Assembly: GCF_017745095.1 (NCBI RefSeq)
Contig: NZ_JAGHZZ010000001.1
Coordinates: 372,001 to 436,000, forward strand
Source: Sporocytophaga sp.
GTDB taxonomy: Bacteria > Bacteroidota > Bacteroidia > Cytophagales > Cytophagaceae
DNA length: 64,000 nt
Reading direction: 5' to 3'
Shown here: positions 28,062 through 37,926 of the stretch, in pieces
How positions within the stretch are numbered: the first letter of the stretch is position 1
How the letters are laid out: each line of letters begins with the position of its first letter
Position numbers and translations under genes: made by a program
Notes under the pieces: model-generated
Told to the model about the DNA's origin: nothing
The model's input: only the letters and a program-made list of their open reading frames with translations
Database searches by the model: none

Positions 28062-30125
28062 TTACTTAGCTTTTTCCAGAAGGAATTCTGTTCTTCTATT
28101 GATCGCACGACCAATAGCATTGTCTGTTCCATCATTGTTTTGATTAGGAGCAATTGGTTTTGTTTCTCCATAACCTTTGGCGGAAATTCTAGATGCTTCA
28201 ATACCTTTTGAAATTAAGTATTTAACCACATTGTCCGCTCTTTTCTGAGAAAGATTAATGTTATACTTATGAGCGCCTTGATCATCTGTATGAGAGCCAA
28301 TCTTAATTCTATCTTTAGGATGAAGTTTTAAAAACGGAATCAACATTGAGTCAAGAGCTGCTTTTGCATCTTCATTAAGAGTGAATTCATCAGAACCATA
28401 TGTAACATCCTTTAAAACAAAAGGCTTGTCCTCAATAGGCTTTTCTGCGATGATTTCAACCTCGACAGGTCTGAGTGAAAGTTCTCTTTTGATAATATCA
28501 GAGGATGCCATATCTCTCGTTTCAACCACAAGACTATCTTTTTGGTATCCATTCTGATCTATTTTGAATGTATATTGATGATTCTTCGTTAGCGGAAGAA
28601 CAAATTTATTATCCTTAAGTCTGATAGTGTCTTTCTTCTCTTGTTTTGTCTTCATATCAATTGAAGTGACTCTTAAAAGCCTTGATTTATTGCGAGCAGT
28701 GTCAGGATCTGCAATTGCTAATTCAAGAGTACAGTTAAATGGTTTTGCTTCATTAATATGAAATGTGAAAATGTCGTCGCAACAAGTTTCATGGAAGAAA
28801 GGTGTTCCTCCTGGTCTGTTAGAGACTACAACTCCATTCTTACCGGATTTCTCAAGCATAAAATGAAGGTCGTCCTGAGGTGAATTAATCGGGAAAGATA
28901 AGTTTTGAGGCTTCACATAGCGACCTTCTTTATCTCTAAAAGTTTTGTAAACGTCAAGTCCACCTGCAGATCCATGTCCGTCCGAACTGAAGTAAAATGT
29001 TTGAGTTGGGATATGATAAAACGGAGTACATTCAGTCTCTGTAGTATTCATTATACCACCGTTTTTAGGATCTGTCCACTCCTGTTTCTTTGCGTTATAC
29101 GAAGTATACCAAATGTCCAATCCTCCTTTTCCTTCTGCTCTGTCTGATACGAAGTATAGTAATTCTCTTTTAGTTAAAGTATCATACATGACAGTTGGCT
29201 GTGTCGAAGTATATCCATCCATGTTTACAGGAGAAGGAAGCTCTACTGCATCTTTCCATGGGCCTTTAGCTTTTTCTCTTTCTTTAAGATATAGTTTGCA
29301 TGTTACTTTACCTTTCTCGTCTTTAAAGCACTTTGAAAAATAATATTTGTCAGTGTATGGAGAGTACACAAAATTCCCCATATCTACATTAGGGTCATTA
29401 AGAATATCAAATAATCCCTTGTCTTTCCATTGTCCGTTAACTTTTTCTGCTTTATGAATCTGACGCATTGGTTGCTTATCAGGATGTTCAGATTCAACAT
29501 CATAATATCTAAGAGAGTCTTCTCTTAATGATCCGAATAGCATGTTCATGCTATCGAGAAGGAAAGGAGAGAATTCTGTATGAGGTTGATTGACAGATTT
29601 ACCAGCATTTTGGAGATCTGTATTTTCAGGGAAGTCACGATATACCATCCCACTATCACAACCTGCAATTTCTTTGTTTATGAGCTTACTTAGATTTTTA
29701 TCATTAAGATCTTTTAAAACCTTTCTGAATTCAACCAAGCATTTTTTTGCATCTTCATATTTTCCCTGCATTTTAAGCATCAGGCCTTTGTAATAGAGAG
29801 CTGTCGGGTAGGAAGTTCCGGCTTGGTCGCAAACCATGGCATAAGATTCGGCTGCCATCTTGTAGTTTCTTGCAAGTCTGTAAGCTTCAGCCAGCTTAAA
29901 TCTGGATTCAATATCTTTAGGGTCCTGTTTAGTGATATCTTCGTAGTAAAACAGTGCTGTATAAACATCACCTGTTTCCATTGCATATTTTGCACGGTCT
30001 TTTTTCTTTTTCTGACTGAGGTCCTTATCCACCTGAGCGAAAATGGAAAGGTGAAAAAATGCACAAAGCATAAATGATAAAAATATTTTGCTTATGCCGG
30101 GTCTGAAAGTATTAAAGGCAACCAT
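28062..30125 (-). CDS. TPR-PD40-OmpA protein of a T9SS/gliding locus
   Basis: A 687-residue envelope protein. It has a signal peptide (cleavage near IFAQ), TPR-like helical repeats (about 45-145, YKMAAESYAMVC), PD40/WD40-like beta-propeller repeats (about 180-430, FVSDRAEGKGGLDIWYTS and FYFSSDGHGSAGGLDVYK), a carboxypeptidase-regulatory-like stretch (about 470-555), and a C-terminal OmpA peptidoglycan-binding domain (IKIGSHTDDQGAHKYNINLSQKRADNV). This domain order matches PorE-type proteins of Bacteroidota T9SS. It follows PorP/SprF in the same transcription unit and probably ties the surface complex to peptidoglycan. Confidence 0.85.
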   Translation of the reverse strand: MVAFNTFRPGISKIFLSFMLCAFFHLSIFAQVDKDLSQKKKKDRAKYAMETGDVYTALFYYEDITKQDPKDIESRFKLAEAYRLARNYKMAAESYAMVCDQAGTSYPTALYYKGLMLKMQGKYEDAKKCLVEFRKVLKDLNDKNLSKLINKEIAGCDSGMVYRDFPENTDLQNAGKSVNQPHTEFSPFLLDSMNMLFGSLREDSLRYYDVESEHPDKQPMRQIHKAEKVNGQWKDKGLFDILNDPNVDMGNFVYSPYTDKYYFSKCFKDEKGKVTCKLYLKEREKAKGPWKDAVELPSPVNMDGYTSTQPTVMYDTLTKRELLYFVSDRAEGKGGLDIWYTSYNAKKQEWTDPKNGGIMNTTETECTPFYHIPTQTFYFSSDGHGSAGGLDVYKTFRDKEGRYVKPQNLSFPINSPQDDLHFMLEKSGKNGVVVSNRPGGTPFFHETCCDDIFTFHINEAKPFNCTLELAIADPDTARNKSRLLRVTSIDMKTKQEKKDTIRLKDNKFVLPLTKNHQYTFKIDQNGYQKDSLVVETRDMASSDIIKRELSLRPVEVEIIAEKPIEDKPFVLKDVTYGSDEFTLNEDAKAALDSMLIPFLKLHPKDRIKIGSHTDDQGAHKYNINLSQKRADNVVKYLISKGIEASRISAKGYGETKPIAPNQNNDGTDNAIGRAINRRTEFLLEKAK

Positions 30126-30150
30126 TGAAGGGTAACTTAGTTTTTAATAA

Positions 30151-31140
30151 TTAATATCTATCGCAAGGAATGGTCGCTTTACTTCCAAATCTTGACGGTG
30201 TTGTATAGGTCAGAGAAAATTCGAATGCATTTTTGTTTTTAGCTTCTTTACTCAGCTCAGAAACATTAAAGTCTGTGCTGAAACCAAACTCAAACCTCTT
30301 GTACTGAAGACCTAGAATCGCAAGGAAGGCATCACTGTTTGTTGAGCCTCTGTATCCGGCACCCAACATTAATATTAAATCATTGTTAATTTTTTTGTAA
30401 GCATTTGTTGCGACAATAAAATCCGTAGCTTTTGCAGATCTCATATAAAGAATATTTGGTACTAATGAGTATCCATTTTTCATGTAAAAAGTTAACGCTG
30501 CATTTCCAACGTGACGCATGGCAAGTTTTTCATCGTTATTGATAAAGCCATACTTAGGTCGGTTGATATGGAAAGCACCATAACCTGCACTGATTTTTTT
30601 GTTACCGAACTTTCTGATGTAAGCAACACCAGCATTTACATCAGCAAATGCTTTTGAATTGTTGGTGTTTGGTTCGCCTGATTCTATTGATTTGTCAAAA
30701 TTTCCGGAGTTATAGTCCCACTGATCTGGAAAGGTCTGGTCGCTATAGTTGATGCTTCTGTAAAGTCCACCAGCTTGAAGTCCCACTCTTACAATATTCT
30801 TTTTGATTTCGGTTGTGTAACTTCCGGACAGATAAAATCTGTTGGTATTAAGGTGGTAAGAAGAAACATAGTCTTTGTTAACTATTATGCCTGCCGCAAA
30901 TCCTTTGTTAAATTTTGTGAGGTTTTTTTCAATTGAAAATACAGAAGTTTTGATGGCAGAATTTACCTGTGCCCACTGGCTTCTGTAATTGATTATGGCT
31001 CTGTAATCTCCGGTATAGTTTCCGGTATAAGCCGGATTCAATAACTGATTGTTGGTGTAATATTGTGTCAGGTGAATATCCTGTGCTAAGCTTATTTTAG
31101 CGGTTGCGACTAGGATAACTAATAAAGATAAAAATCTCAT
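30151..31140 (-). CDS. PorP/SprF family T9SS outer-membrane protein
   Basis: A 329-residue protein. After a signal peptide (cleavage near SLAQD) it begins with IHLTQYYTNNQLLNPAYTGNY, the signature of PorP/SprF. The rest is a beta-barrel with the family blocks YRSQWAQVNSAIKTSVFSIE and RPKYGFIN. PorP/SprF proteins are usually encoded next to a large T9SS-exported adhesin with a type B signal and are needed for its export or anchoring. The divergent 1481-residue PKD protein is the probable client. Confidence 0.92.
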   Translation of the reverse strand: MRFLSLLVILVATAKISLAQDIHLTQYYTNNQLLNPAYTGNYTGDYRAIINYRSQWAQVNSAIKTSVFSIEKNLTKFNKGFAAGIIVNKDYVSSYHLNTNRFYLSGSYTTEIKKNIVRVGLQAGGLYRSINYSDQTFPDQWDYNSGNFDKSIESGEPNTNNSKAFADVNAGVAYIRKFGNKKISAGYGAFHINRPKYGFINNDEKLAMRHVGNAALTFYMKNGYSLVPNILYMRSAKATDFIVATNAYKKINNDLILMLGAGYRGSTNSDAFLAILGLQYKRFEFGFSTDFNVSELSKEAKNKNAFEFSLTYTTPSRFGSKATIPCDRY

Positions 31141-31166
31141 TATTGAAAAGTTCTTAAAATGTGTAC

Positions 31167-32027
31167 TTACCAGGCGACTGATTCACCTGGATGAAATTCA
31201 ATATAATTTGTATAAAAGTCAGCCATTTTTTTCAACTGTCCATTGGTAAATTTAGGGCACCTGCAGCTACCATAGTAACTCATAGGGTTTGAAAGGTCTG
31301 GGTCATAATATTGGCCGTCTTGATCTTTGCCTTCGTAAATAAATTCGCAGGTTTGTTCAATGCAATATCCGGGAACGTTTTCAACATAAGGGTCAGCGGG
31401 TGTATCGCAAACGAGGTCCCCTGTTTCAAGACAGTTTTTCCTGCTGACTCTTTCTATGCCATTGTCTTTATCAAAAGTATGAAGCAGACTAAAGAAATGG
31501 CCAAATTCATGAATAAGTGTTATTGCAGTATTACATCCTTTTTTAATAACAATACCTCTTTCATCTGCATTAGATATAATACCTCCTAATGTAGCGAATC
31601 CACAATAAGGTTCATATGTCTTCAGAAATTCTGACATGTAATATAGGTTGATTCTCTTTTTAAGATTATATTGAACATATACTTCCTTCATATAATCTAT
31701 TTCAAGATCTCGTACAGAGATACCTTCACCATAAAGCTTATTATATTGAAAATTATAGATACTATCAACTTGGCATAGCCTGAAGGTAACGCCAATAGGT
31801 GCAAATGCCCTGTTTACTTCCGCAAGTGCCTGTATGATTTGAATTTGGGTAATGTCGGCAGAGGAGTCCTTGCCAAGTACAATATGAGCAACTACTAGAA
31901 ATTCCTTGTTGACCTGTGGAAGTGATTTAATAGTATCGCCGGTTATTGACCTGGAAAATGAATGACTAATGAATGATTCATTGAATCCGGCCAATAAAAA
32001 TGCCAGCAGAAGAAATAGTTTTTTCAC
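31167..32027 (-). CDS. Secreted M43 (pappalysin-like) zinc metalloprotease
   Basis: A 286-residue protein with a signal peptide. The zinc motif is HEFGHFFSLLH (H173, E174, H177, H183), fitting HExxHxxxxxH, and the downstream NPMSYYG contains the Met-turn of metzincins. Paired cysteines lie between these (for example CLETGDLVCDTPADPY, CIEQTCEF, CRC), typical of family M43. There is no T9SS sorting domain, so it is likely periplasmic or membrane-associated. It is the first gene of the minus-strand unit with PorP/SprF and the OmpA-like gene. Its target may be the adhesin or the export machinery; this is inference. Confidence 0.85.
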   Translation of the reverse strand: MKKLFLLLAFLLAGFNESFISHSFSRSITGDTIKSLPQVNKEFLVVAHIVLGKDSSADITQIQIIQALAEVNRAFAPIGVTFRLCQVDSIYNFQYNKLYGEGISVRDLEIDYMKEVYVQYNLKKRINLYYMSEFLKTYEPYCGFATLGGIISNADERGIVIKKGCNTAITLIHEFGHFFSLLHTFDKDNGIERVSRKNCLETGDLVCDTPADPYVENVPGYCIEQTCEFIYEGKDQDGQYYDPDLSNPMSYYGSCRCPKFTNGQLKKMADFYTNYIEFHPGESVAW

Positions 32028-32141
32028 TTTGTTAAAAGAATTTAATTACAATATAATAAAAAAATTTACCTCAAAGTTAATTATTTTTTTACTAACTTTA
32101 CAATTCGGTACAAAGTATTTTATGTTTATCTTTTTTATAAA

Positions 32142-35100
32142 ATGAGAGTTTTATTTTTCTTATTACTCGCTTCAGCTCTTTCATTGAATGTATTAGCACA
32201 GAAAGCAACAAGTCCAACTGAAGCGTGTGCGCCATATACTGTTAGTTTCGAAGCGCCGGCAACCAGTACTACTTATTATTGGGATATGGGTGATGGTTCT
32301 ATTTCTGAATTAGAGAAACCTACAAACCAATATACTAACCCAGGGAGATATACTGTTACATTTAGAGAGACGAAGAACGGACCTGTATTGGGTAGCATTG
32401 ATGTTAAGATTTATGAAAGACCAAAGCCCTCTTACACTTCGGAAACCCCAATAGGATGTGTTTATGGAGATTTAAAGATTAAGAATACAACAGTAAAGGA
32501 TCCTGCTATTAAGATTTTAGAATATACTTGGTTATTTGGTGATGGTTATAAGGCTACTGGAGACAGCGTTGTTCATGCCTATTCAGATGCAGGAGAGTAT
32601 AAAATCTCCCTTGGATTCACAACCAATCTTCCTAACTGCGAGAATAGTGATATCTTTGATGCGATAAAAATTTACAACAGACCACAAGCAGGATTCACTA
32701 CAGATCCCGGTTCTACTTTTACCTGTGAGAATAATCTGAAGGTGGCATTTACAAATGTTTCTGTCGGTGAACCTCCCCTTGTATATAGTTGGGATTTTGG
32801 AAATGGTGCTAAATCTGTAGAAAAGGATCCGCTTCCGCAGAATTACATTAAAGGTCAATATATATCAAAATTGAACGTTGCCTTTAAGGATGCTCCAGCC
32901 TGTTCTTCTCAGGTTGGTAAAGCAATAGCAGTGGGTAAGCCAGTGGCTAAAATTGAAGCAGTCAGAGATACTGTTTGTATTATAAGTCAGACACTTTTTA
33001 AAAGTTCGTCTGTAGGTAAGAAGAAATGGGAAATTACTCCTGGAGGTTATTTATTTTTTGACTTTGGTGATAGTATTGGTATTCATTTTCAAGATTCGGG
33101 ATGGTTTAAGGTGAAGTTAACGGTAACTTCTGCAGATGACAGGTGCTATGATACTTCGGTGGTAAATGTTTATGCTCAGAAGATTTCTGCAGAAATTCAG
33201 TCTACTCCGCAGTTTGGATGTTCAAGTCCTATGGAGATTAATTATAAGGCCGTTACCAAAGACAAGAATTTACTCTATTCCTGGAATTTTGCAAATGATC
33301 CGAAAACCTACACTTCTCAGTCCGTCACAAAAGTATTTAAAAGCGATACAGATTCAGTGTACTATGGAGTAAATAGCCTGGAATTAATCCCTGTTTCACT
33401 TCAGGTTTATTCAAAGACTACCGGCTGCAGAAATGAAGTTAATAAGGCAGATACTTTATTTGTTCCCAATGCCCGTTTTATGCCGGACAAAACTAAAGGC
33501 TGTGGACCAATGACTGTTACATTTTCTGATTCAAGTTCAACCTATGGAGGAAACCCTATTGTAAGCTGGAAGTGGCTTTTTGGTGACAAAGACAATAACT
33601 TTTTAATCAGAAATGATTCAAATAATGTTTCTTTTACATACAAAACACCGGGAGAGTATTTAGCAAGGCTGGTAGTAACAACAAAAAAGGGCTGTGTTGA
33701 TACTTCTTTTGCAGTTAAAATAGAGGTTGGAGAAGATTTATCTTCACAACTTACTTTTACTGCATTGCCACAATCTGTCTGTCCTGGAGATCCTGTTACG
33801 TTTAAAGTAACATCGAATCATCCTTTTATAGATGCCTATCATTTTCAAACGGAGGATAACAGATCTTTTCATTGTTCTAGTTCAAAAGAAGCTTCATGGA
33901 GTTATAAAAATGTTGTAGGGTCGCAGGATGTTTATCTTACTGCTGACTATAATGGTTGTATATTTACAGCAACTAATCCGGTAAAGGTAATGGTTAAAGG
34001 GGCTATTCCTAAGATTGATTATGTCGCGCTTTGCAAGGATCCTTTAAAGTATACATTTACTTCAAAGACACTTGGCTCAGGTACATTAGCTTGGGATTTT
34101 GGGGACGGAAAGTCAGGAATATCTGATGTTGAAGTACATAATTTTGATACACCTGGAAATTTTCAAGTTCAATTAAAGGTTACTCCTTCTGACAAGTCAT
34201 GTAAGGCCCAGACTGAAGTGGTAACTGTCACTCCAAGAATTCCAAAAGCTGTTATCTCTCTTGAAAAGCCGGGAGATTCTTTATTCTGCATGTCTTCAAC
34301 TCATACATTGGATGCCTCGTTGTCTTCAGATGTTTATCCGGATTGTCACAAGGGGTATACCTGGCAATTTCCCACGACTCAATACATGCGTCCGCGTACG
34401 TCAAGTAGTCCTGCCACTGCATTTGTATTTTCTGAACCCGGAGAGCATACTGTGCGACTTATTGTGCAGGATATTAACGGATGTAAGGATACTACCACTA
34501 CAAGAATTAAAATCTATGATATGACTGTTAATGCCAAGGCGAACAAGTCTAGTATTTGTTTGCCCAGTGATGTCTCAATTGCAGATTTATCTGTAGCAGA
34601 TACAACTATCGTTAATTGGCGCTGGACATTTGTGGGTGATACTCTCATTGATTATTCAACTTTCAGAGATTCAGTGAGACATACTTATAAAACAGGAAAG
34701 AATCCAAATGACCTGTATTATTTTTTGACAGTCACGGATAAAATAGGTTGCAAGGAAACTTTTAATGGTCAGTTTGCATATTATGAGCCGTCTACAGTCG
34801 TGCATCTGGATGATAAAGTATGTGTAGGGGAAACCGTAGAGATTTCAGCAGATGATTTTACCGCAGCTGGTTCTTCTCTTGATTTTCTTTGGAATGTGGG
34901 TGTTGGACCGGATCTTACAGGCAAGACAAATAAGGTTGTTTACGATAAATCTGGAAGTTATCCTGTAACTCTTAAATTCGTTGAAAAGAGTTCTGCTTGC
35001 GCAGGTGAAAGGACGGCCACTATTAGTGTTCAGTCTAAGCCTAAAGCAAGGTTTTCTTCGCTCACCTTAGATACTGTTGCTGTTATTTGTGCTATTGTAA

Positions 35101-36587
35101 GACCTGAATTGAAAGATTCCTCAAGTGAGGGTGATGCATATTCTCCGATTGTGTCGAGATATTGGAAGAATTCAGATTTGGCTACTTGGGATAACACCAG
35201 AAATCCGCCAACCCCTTCCTGGGCTTTTGATAAAGGGAAGCATTTTATTAGTTTAAAAGTAGAGACAGCAAACGGTTGCTTTTCGGATACTACAGGCGTA
35301 TTCCAGGTGGAGAGCCCCATGGGTAACTTTACTATGGACAAACCATCTATTTGCCTTGATGATGAAATTACTTTTGTACTTAAGGATACAAATGATGTAA
35401 GATACTGGCAGTGGAATTTTGAAGGAGAAACAAGAGATAGTATTAATCCCGTGTCCCATAAATTTACTGTTCACCCTAATAACAATATTACGAAGGCCAA
35501 GCTTATGCTTACTGGCTGGAAGGGCGGATGTAAAAGGGCATTTGAGCAGGATATCTATATCTACCCGGTAATTGCAGCCTTCGAACGCGAATCTGAACCT
35601 TTGGATACAAACATCTGCTTCAACGATGGACCTTTCCATCTCAAAAATACCTCTCTTAATGGAGATAAGTTCAAATGGAACTTCGGAGATGGTACGCCAG
35701 AAGATTCTATAACTAACGAGCCAGCTCACAAATATGCGACGCCAGGGCAGTATCCCGTATTGCTAACTATAAAGAACAATACTCATGGCTGTGTTGATAC
35801 TTTGGAAAAAATCGCCGTGGTCTATCCAAATCCTAAAGTTAATGCATCTAGTGATACTATGTGTTTTGGGTCAACTACCAAAGTGATCCATCTGAATGTT
35901 AAAAGTCCAGTAACAACCAGCAGATATCACTGGTCTCCTTCCGACGGTGTGGCTAATGTTAATGCTGACAGTACAACTGCGGTACCGGAGCAGACGACTT
36001 TATACAAAGTTGTGGAAACCGATACTGCTACGGGTTGTACAGACTTTACTGAGGTCACTGGACTTGTTGTGAAAAGAATAGACACGCGGGATTGGGATAC
36101 AACTATTGTCATTGGCGACTTTGCTACACTACCACTTTATGGCGACCCTGTTTATAAGTTTAAATGGACTCCAGAAGCAGGTTTAAGTTGTACCGATTGC
36201 TTTTATCCCAAAGCACAACCGTTAGAGGATATTATTTATAATCTTGTTGTATCAGACATTTACAGCTGTTGGAATGATCCATACAGGTTTGAAATCACAG
36301 TTAAACCTGAAACCTTTGTAAAGCTTCCGTCAGCCTTTACTCCTAATGGAGATACTAAGAATGACAAAGTATATGTTAAAGGTTGGGGTATAAAGAAATT
36401 GGTTGAGTACAAAGTGTTTAACAGATGGGGGCAAGAGATCTTCTCAACAGATGACATTAATGAAGGTTGGGATGGGACATTTAAAGGTCAAAAACAGAAT
36501 AGTGATCTCTATGTCTACAAAGTGAAAGTAATCACTTGGAAAGAGGAAGAGAAATATGTCGAGGGGTACATTAACCTTCTTTATTAG
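32142..36587 (+). CDS. Giant PKD-repeat surface protein with T9SS type B sorting domain
   Basis: A 1481-residue protein. A signal peptide (about 1-19, cleavage near LAQK) is followed by at least ten PKD-like immunoglobulin folds, each with a pattern such as YYWDMGDGS, TWLFGDGYKATGDSVVHAYSDAG, WDFGDGKSG or FKWNFGDGTPED and regularly spaced cysteines. The last ~90 residues (LPSAFTPNGDTKNDKVYV to GYINLLY) are a type B T9SS sorting domain with the characteristic FNRWGQEIF. Such SprB-like proteins act as adhesins on gliding cells. It is divergent from the PorP/SprF unit and ends in a strong terminator. Confidence 0.93.
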   Translation: MRVLFFLLLASALSLNVLAQKATSPTEACAPYTVSFEAPATSTTYYWDMGDGSISELEKPTNQYTNPGRYTVTFRETKNGPVLGSIDVKIYERPKPSYTSETPIGCVYGDLKIKNTTVKDPAIKILEYTWLFGDGYKATGDSVVHAYSDAGEYKISLGFTTNLPNCENSDIFDAIKIYNRPQAGFTTDPGSTFTCENNLKVAFTNVSVGEPPLVYSWDFGNGAKSVEKDPLPQNYIKGQYISKLNVAFKDAPACSSQVGKAIAVGKPVAKIEAVRDTVCIISQTLFKSSSVGKKKWEITPGGYLFFDFGDSIGIHFQDSGWFKVKLTVTSADDRCYDTSVVNVYAQKISAEIQSTPQFGCSSPMEINYKAVTKDKNLLYSWNFANDPKTYTSQSVTKVFKSDTDSVYYGVNSLELIPVSLQVYSKTTGCRNEVNKADTLFVPNARFMPDKTKGCGPMTVTFSDSSSTYGGNPIVSWKWLFGDKDNNFLIRNDSNNVSFTYKTPGEYLARLVVTTKKGCVDTSFAVKIEVGEDLSSQLTFTALPQSVCPGDPVTFKVTSNHPFIDAYHFQTEDNRSFHCSSSKEASWSYKNVVGSQDVYLTADYNGCIFTATNPVKVMVKGAIPKIDYVALCKDPLKYTFTSKTLGSGTLAWDFGDGKSGISDVEVHNFDTPGNFQVQLKVTPSDKSCKAQTEVVTVTPRIPKAVISLEKPGDSLFCMSSTHTLDASLSSDVYPDCHKGYTWQFPTTQYMRPRTSSSPATAFVFSEPGEHTVRLIVQDINGCKDTTTTRIKIYDMTVNAKANKSSICLPSDVSIADLSVADTTIVNWRWTFVGDTLIDYSTFRDSVRHTYKTGKNPNDLYYFLTVTDKIGCKETFNGQFAYYEPSTVVHLDDKVCVGETVEISADDFTAAGSSLDFLWNVGVGPDLTGKTNKVVYDKSGSYPVTLKFVEKSSACAGERTATISVQSKPKARFSSLTLDTVAVICAIVRPELKDSSSEGDAYSPIVSRYWKNSDLATWDNTRNPPTPSWAFDKGKHFISLKVETANGCFSDTTGVFQVESPMGNFTMDKPSICLDDEITFVLKDTNDVRYWQWNFEGETRDSINPVSHKFTVHPNNNITKAKLMLTGWKGGCKRAFEQDIYIYPVIAAFERESEPLDTNICFNDGPFHLKNTSLNGDKFKWNFGDGTPEDSITNEPAHKYATPGQYPVLLTIKNNTHGCVDTLEKIAVVYPNPKVNASSDTMCFGSTTKVIHLNVKSPVTTSRYHWSPSDGVANVNADSTTAVPEQTTLYKVVETDTATGCTDFTEVTGLVVKRIDTRDWDTTIVIGDFATLPLYGDPVYKFKWTPEAGLSCTDCFYPKAQPLEDIIYNLVVSDIYSCWNDPYRFEITVKPETFVKLPSAFTPNGDTKNDKVYVKGWGIKKLVEYKVFNRWGQEIFSTDDINEGWDGTFKGQKQNSDLYVYKVKVITWKEEEKYVEGYINLLY

Positions 36588-36604
36588 ATATTAGATTTTT
36601 TAAT

Positions 36605-36643
36605 AAAAAAGGCTGTCCTGAATTTTGGACAGCCTTTTTTATT
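36605..36643 (+). terminator. Terminator after the PKD protein gene
   Basis: A 14-bp stem (A-run plus GGCTGTCC / GGACAGCC plus T-run) with an 8-base loop lies 18 bases after the stop codon. Confidence 0.92.
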
Positions 36644-36742
36644 TTTACTTATTCCTTCAAGTCTTCCCAAAATCCATAATTTTATTATTAAATTGATACC
36701 GAATAATTATTTTTATAAATTTGATTTTATAAAATTTAAAAA

Positions 36743-37693
36743 ATGGGCTTGAAAAGATCCTTTATTGCACTGTTAGCATTTCTACTGATTTCTTTCTCTT
36801 CTGAAGCACAACGCAGAAGAACTATTGAATACTCGGGATTTTTTGACTCCTATTATTTCCGTGGTCCTTTGAATATTAGTATAGGTGCGGGAATTGCCGG
36901 ATATAACGGAGATCTGTGCAAGATATTTGATTGTGGTAAAATAGCTCCAGCCTTTAGTGTTGGAGCAAATTATAAACTTTGGCCAAGAGTAATGTTTGGA
37001 GCAGATTTCACTTACTTTAAAATGAAAGGTCAGGACAATATTTACCCAAACAGAAATTTGTCATTCAGTTTCACTGGTTATGAATTTGATGTTTATGGAA
37101 GACTTTATTTCATAGATGATGTCATCCGTGTAGCAAGAGACAGAACAAGAAAGCCTAAAGTTTTCAAAGCCTTTATTTCTGCTGGTATGGGAGGACTTGG
37201 ATTTACGTCTCATGCAGCGCAGAATAATCCGTATACGGATACAATATTTAGAATCAGAAGAGTTTATCCTCAATATACTGTTGTATTTCCGGTAGGATTG
37301 GGATTATCCTTTACAATTAGCCCACGTGTAACCATCATTACAGATTTTGTCTATAGAATCACCTTCACAGATTATATTGATGATTTCATGATAGGTAAAA
37401 ATGATGGATATGGTATGGCAATGATAAAGCTTCAATATAGCCCGACTATGCCAAGAAGGCATAAATCAAGGAAGGGACTTCCACCTCCTGAACAATACGA
37501 GGGGCCTAAAGGAACTGAAACCTGGAAAAATAAGAAGCCGGAAGAGAAGCCAAACAATAATAATGATACGTATGAGCTTCCTCCTGAAAATCAGGAACAA
37601 AACCCGGATCAACAGAATCAGGAAGAAAACCAGGAACAAAATCAAGAACAAAACCAGGAAAATAAAGAAGATAATTCTGGCTGGGGTAATTAA
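36743..37693 (+). CDS. Outer-membrane beta-barrel protein with Q/N/E-rich tail
   Basis: A 316-residue protein. It has a signal peptide (cleavage near SEAQ), then about 210 residues of beta-barrel character: ISIGAGIAGYNGDL, FSVGANYKLWPRVMFGADFTYF, VGLGLSFTISPRVTIITDFVYR and the closing TFTDYIDDF. The pattern resembles PorG-like/DUF6089 T9SS barrel proteins, though I cannot confirm the family. From about residue 235 the chain becomes basic, then runs into a Gln/Asn/Glu-rich tandem-repeat tail ending in SGWGN, which is not barrel-like and probably lies in the periplasm or outside. It is downstream of the PKD adhesin on the same strand. Confidence 0.7.
   Translation: MGLKRSFIALLAFLLISFSSEAQRRRTIEYSGFFDSYYFRGPLNISIGAGIAGYNGDLCKIFDCGKIAPAFSVGANYKLWPRVMFGADFTYFKMKGQDNIYPNRNLSFSFTGYEFDVYGRLYFIDDVIRVARDRTRKPKVFKAFISAGMGGLGFTSHAAQNNPYTDTIFRIRRVYPQYTVVFPVGLGLSFTISPRVTIITDFVYRITFTDYIDDFMIGKNDGYGMAMIKLQYSPTMPRRHKSRKGLPPPEQYEGPKGTETWKNKKPEEKPNNNNDTYELPPENQEQNPDQQNQEENQEQNQEQNQENKEDNSGWGN
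37589..37671 (+). repeat. Short tandem repeat encoding a Gln/Asn/Glu tail
   Basis: Degenerate repeats of about 12 bases (CAGGAACAAAAY and variants) encode repeated N-Q-E-Q/E units at the end of the barrel protein gene. In-frame expansion or loss by slippage would change tail length without a frameshift. Confidence 0.75.
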
Positions 37694-37699
37694 TAAAGA

Positions 37700-37730
37700 G
37701 GCTGTCTATCAAAGGACAGCCTTTATTTTT
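37700..37730 (+). terminator. Terminator after the barrel protein gene
   Basis: A 7-bp stem GGCTGTC / GACAGCC with an 8-base loop and a T run; the stem sequence repeats that of the terminator at 36605. Confidence 0.82.
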
Positions 37731-37926
37731 TCTCTCAATGGAAAGTTTACAAATGGGATGATTTGTAATTTATTTTTGTTTCAATCTGGAAATCAATAAT
37801 TGTATTTCAGCATAAAAAATGATTTTTAATCGTTTTTATAATAACTAAGGAATAATTTTTGTCAGGTTTGTAACCCGTTTGGTTCATTCCGGGTATTGGC
37901 AATTTTGATATTATAACTTGTAAGAG

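Noticed and set aside
31155-31170. TACTTAC, resembling half of the urea-operon element, at the end of the M43 gene region
   Set aside because: A single heptamer overlapping a gene's stop region inside a transcription unit; expected by chance.
37506-37799. Several hydrophobic or basic frames over the Gln/Asn-rich tail and its terminator
   Set aside because: They arise from reading the low-complexity repeat in other frames and run through the terminator.
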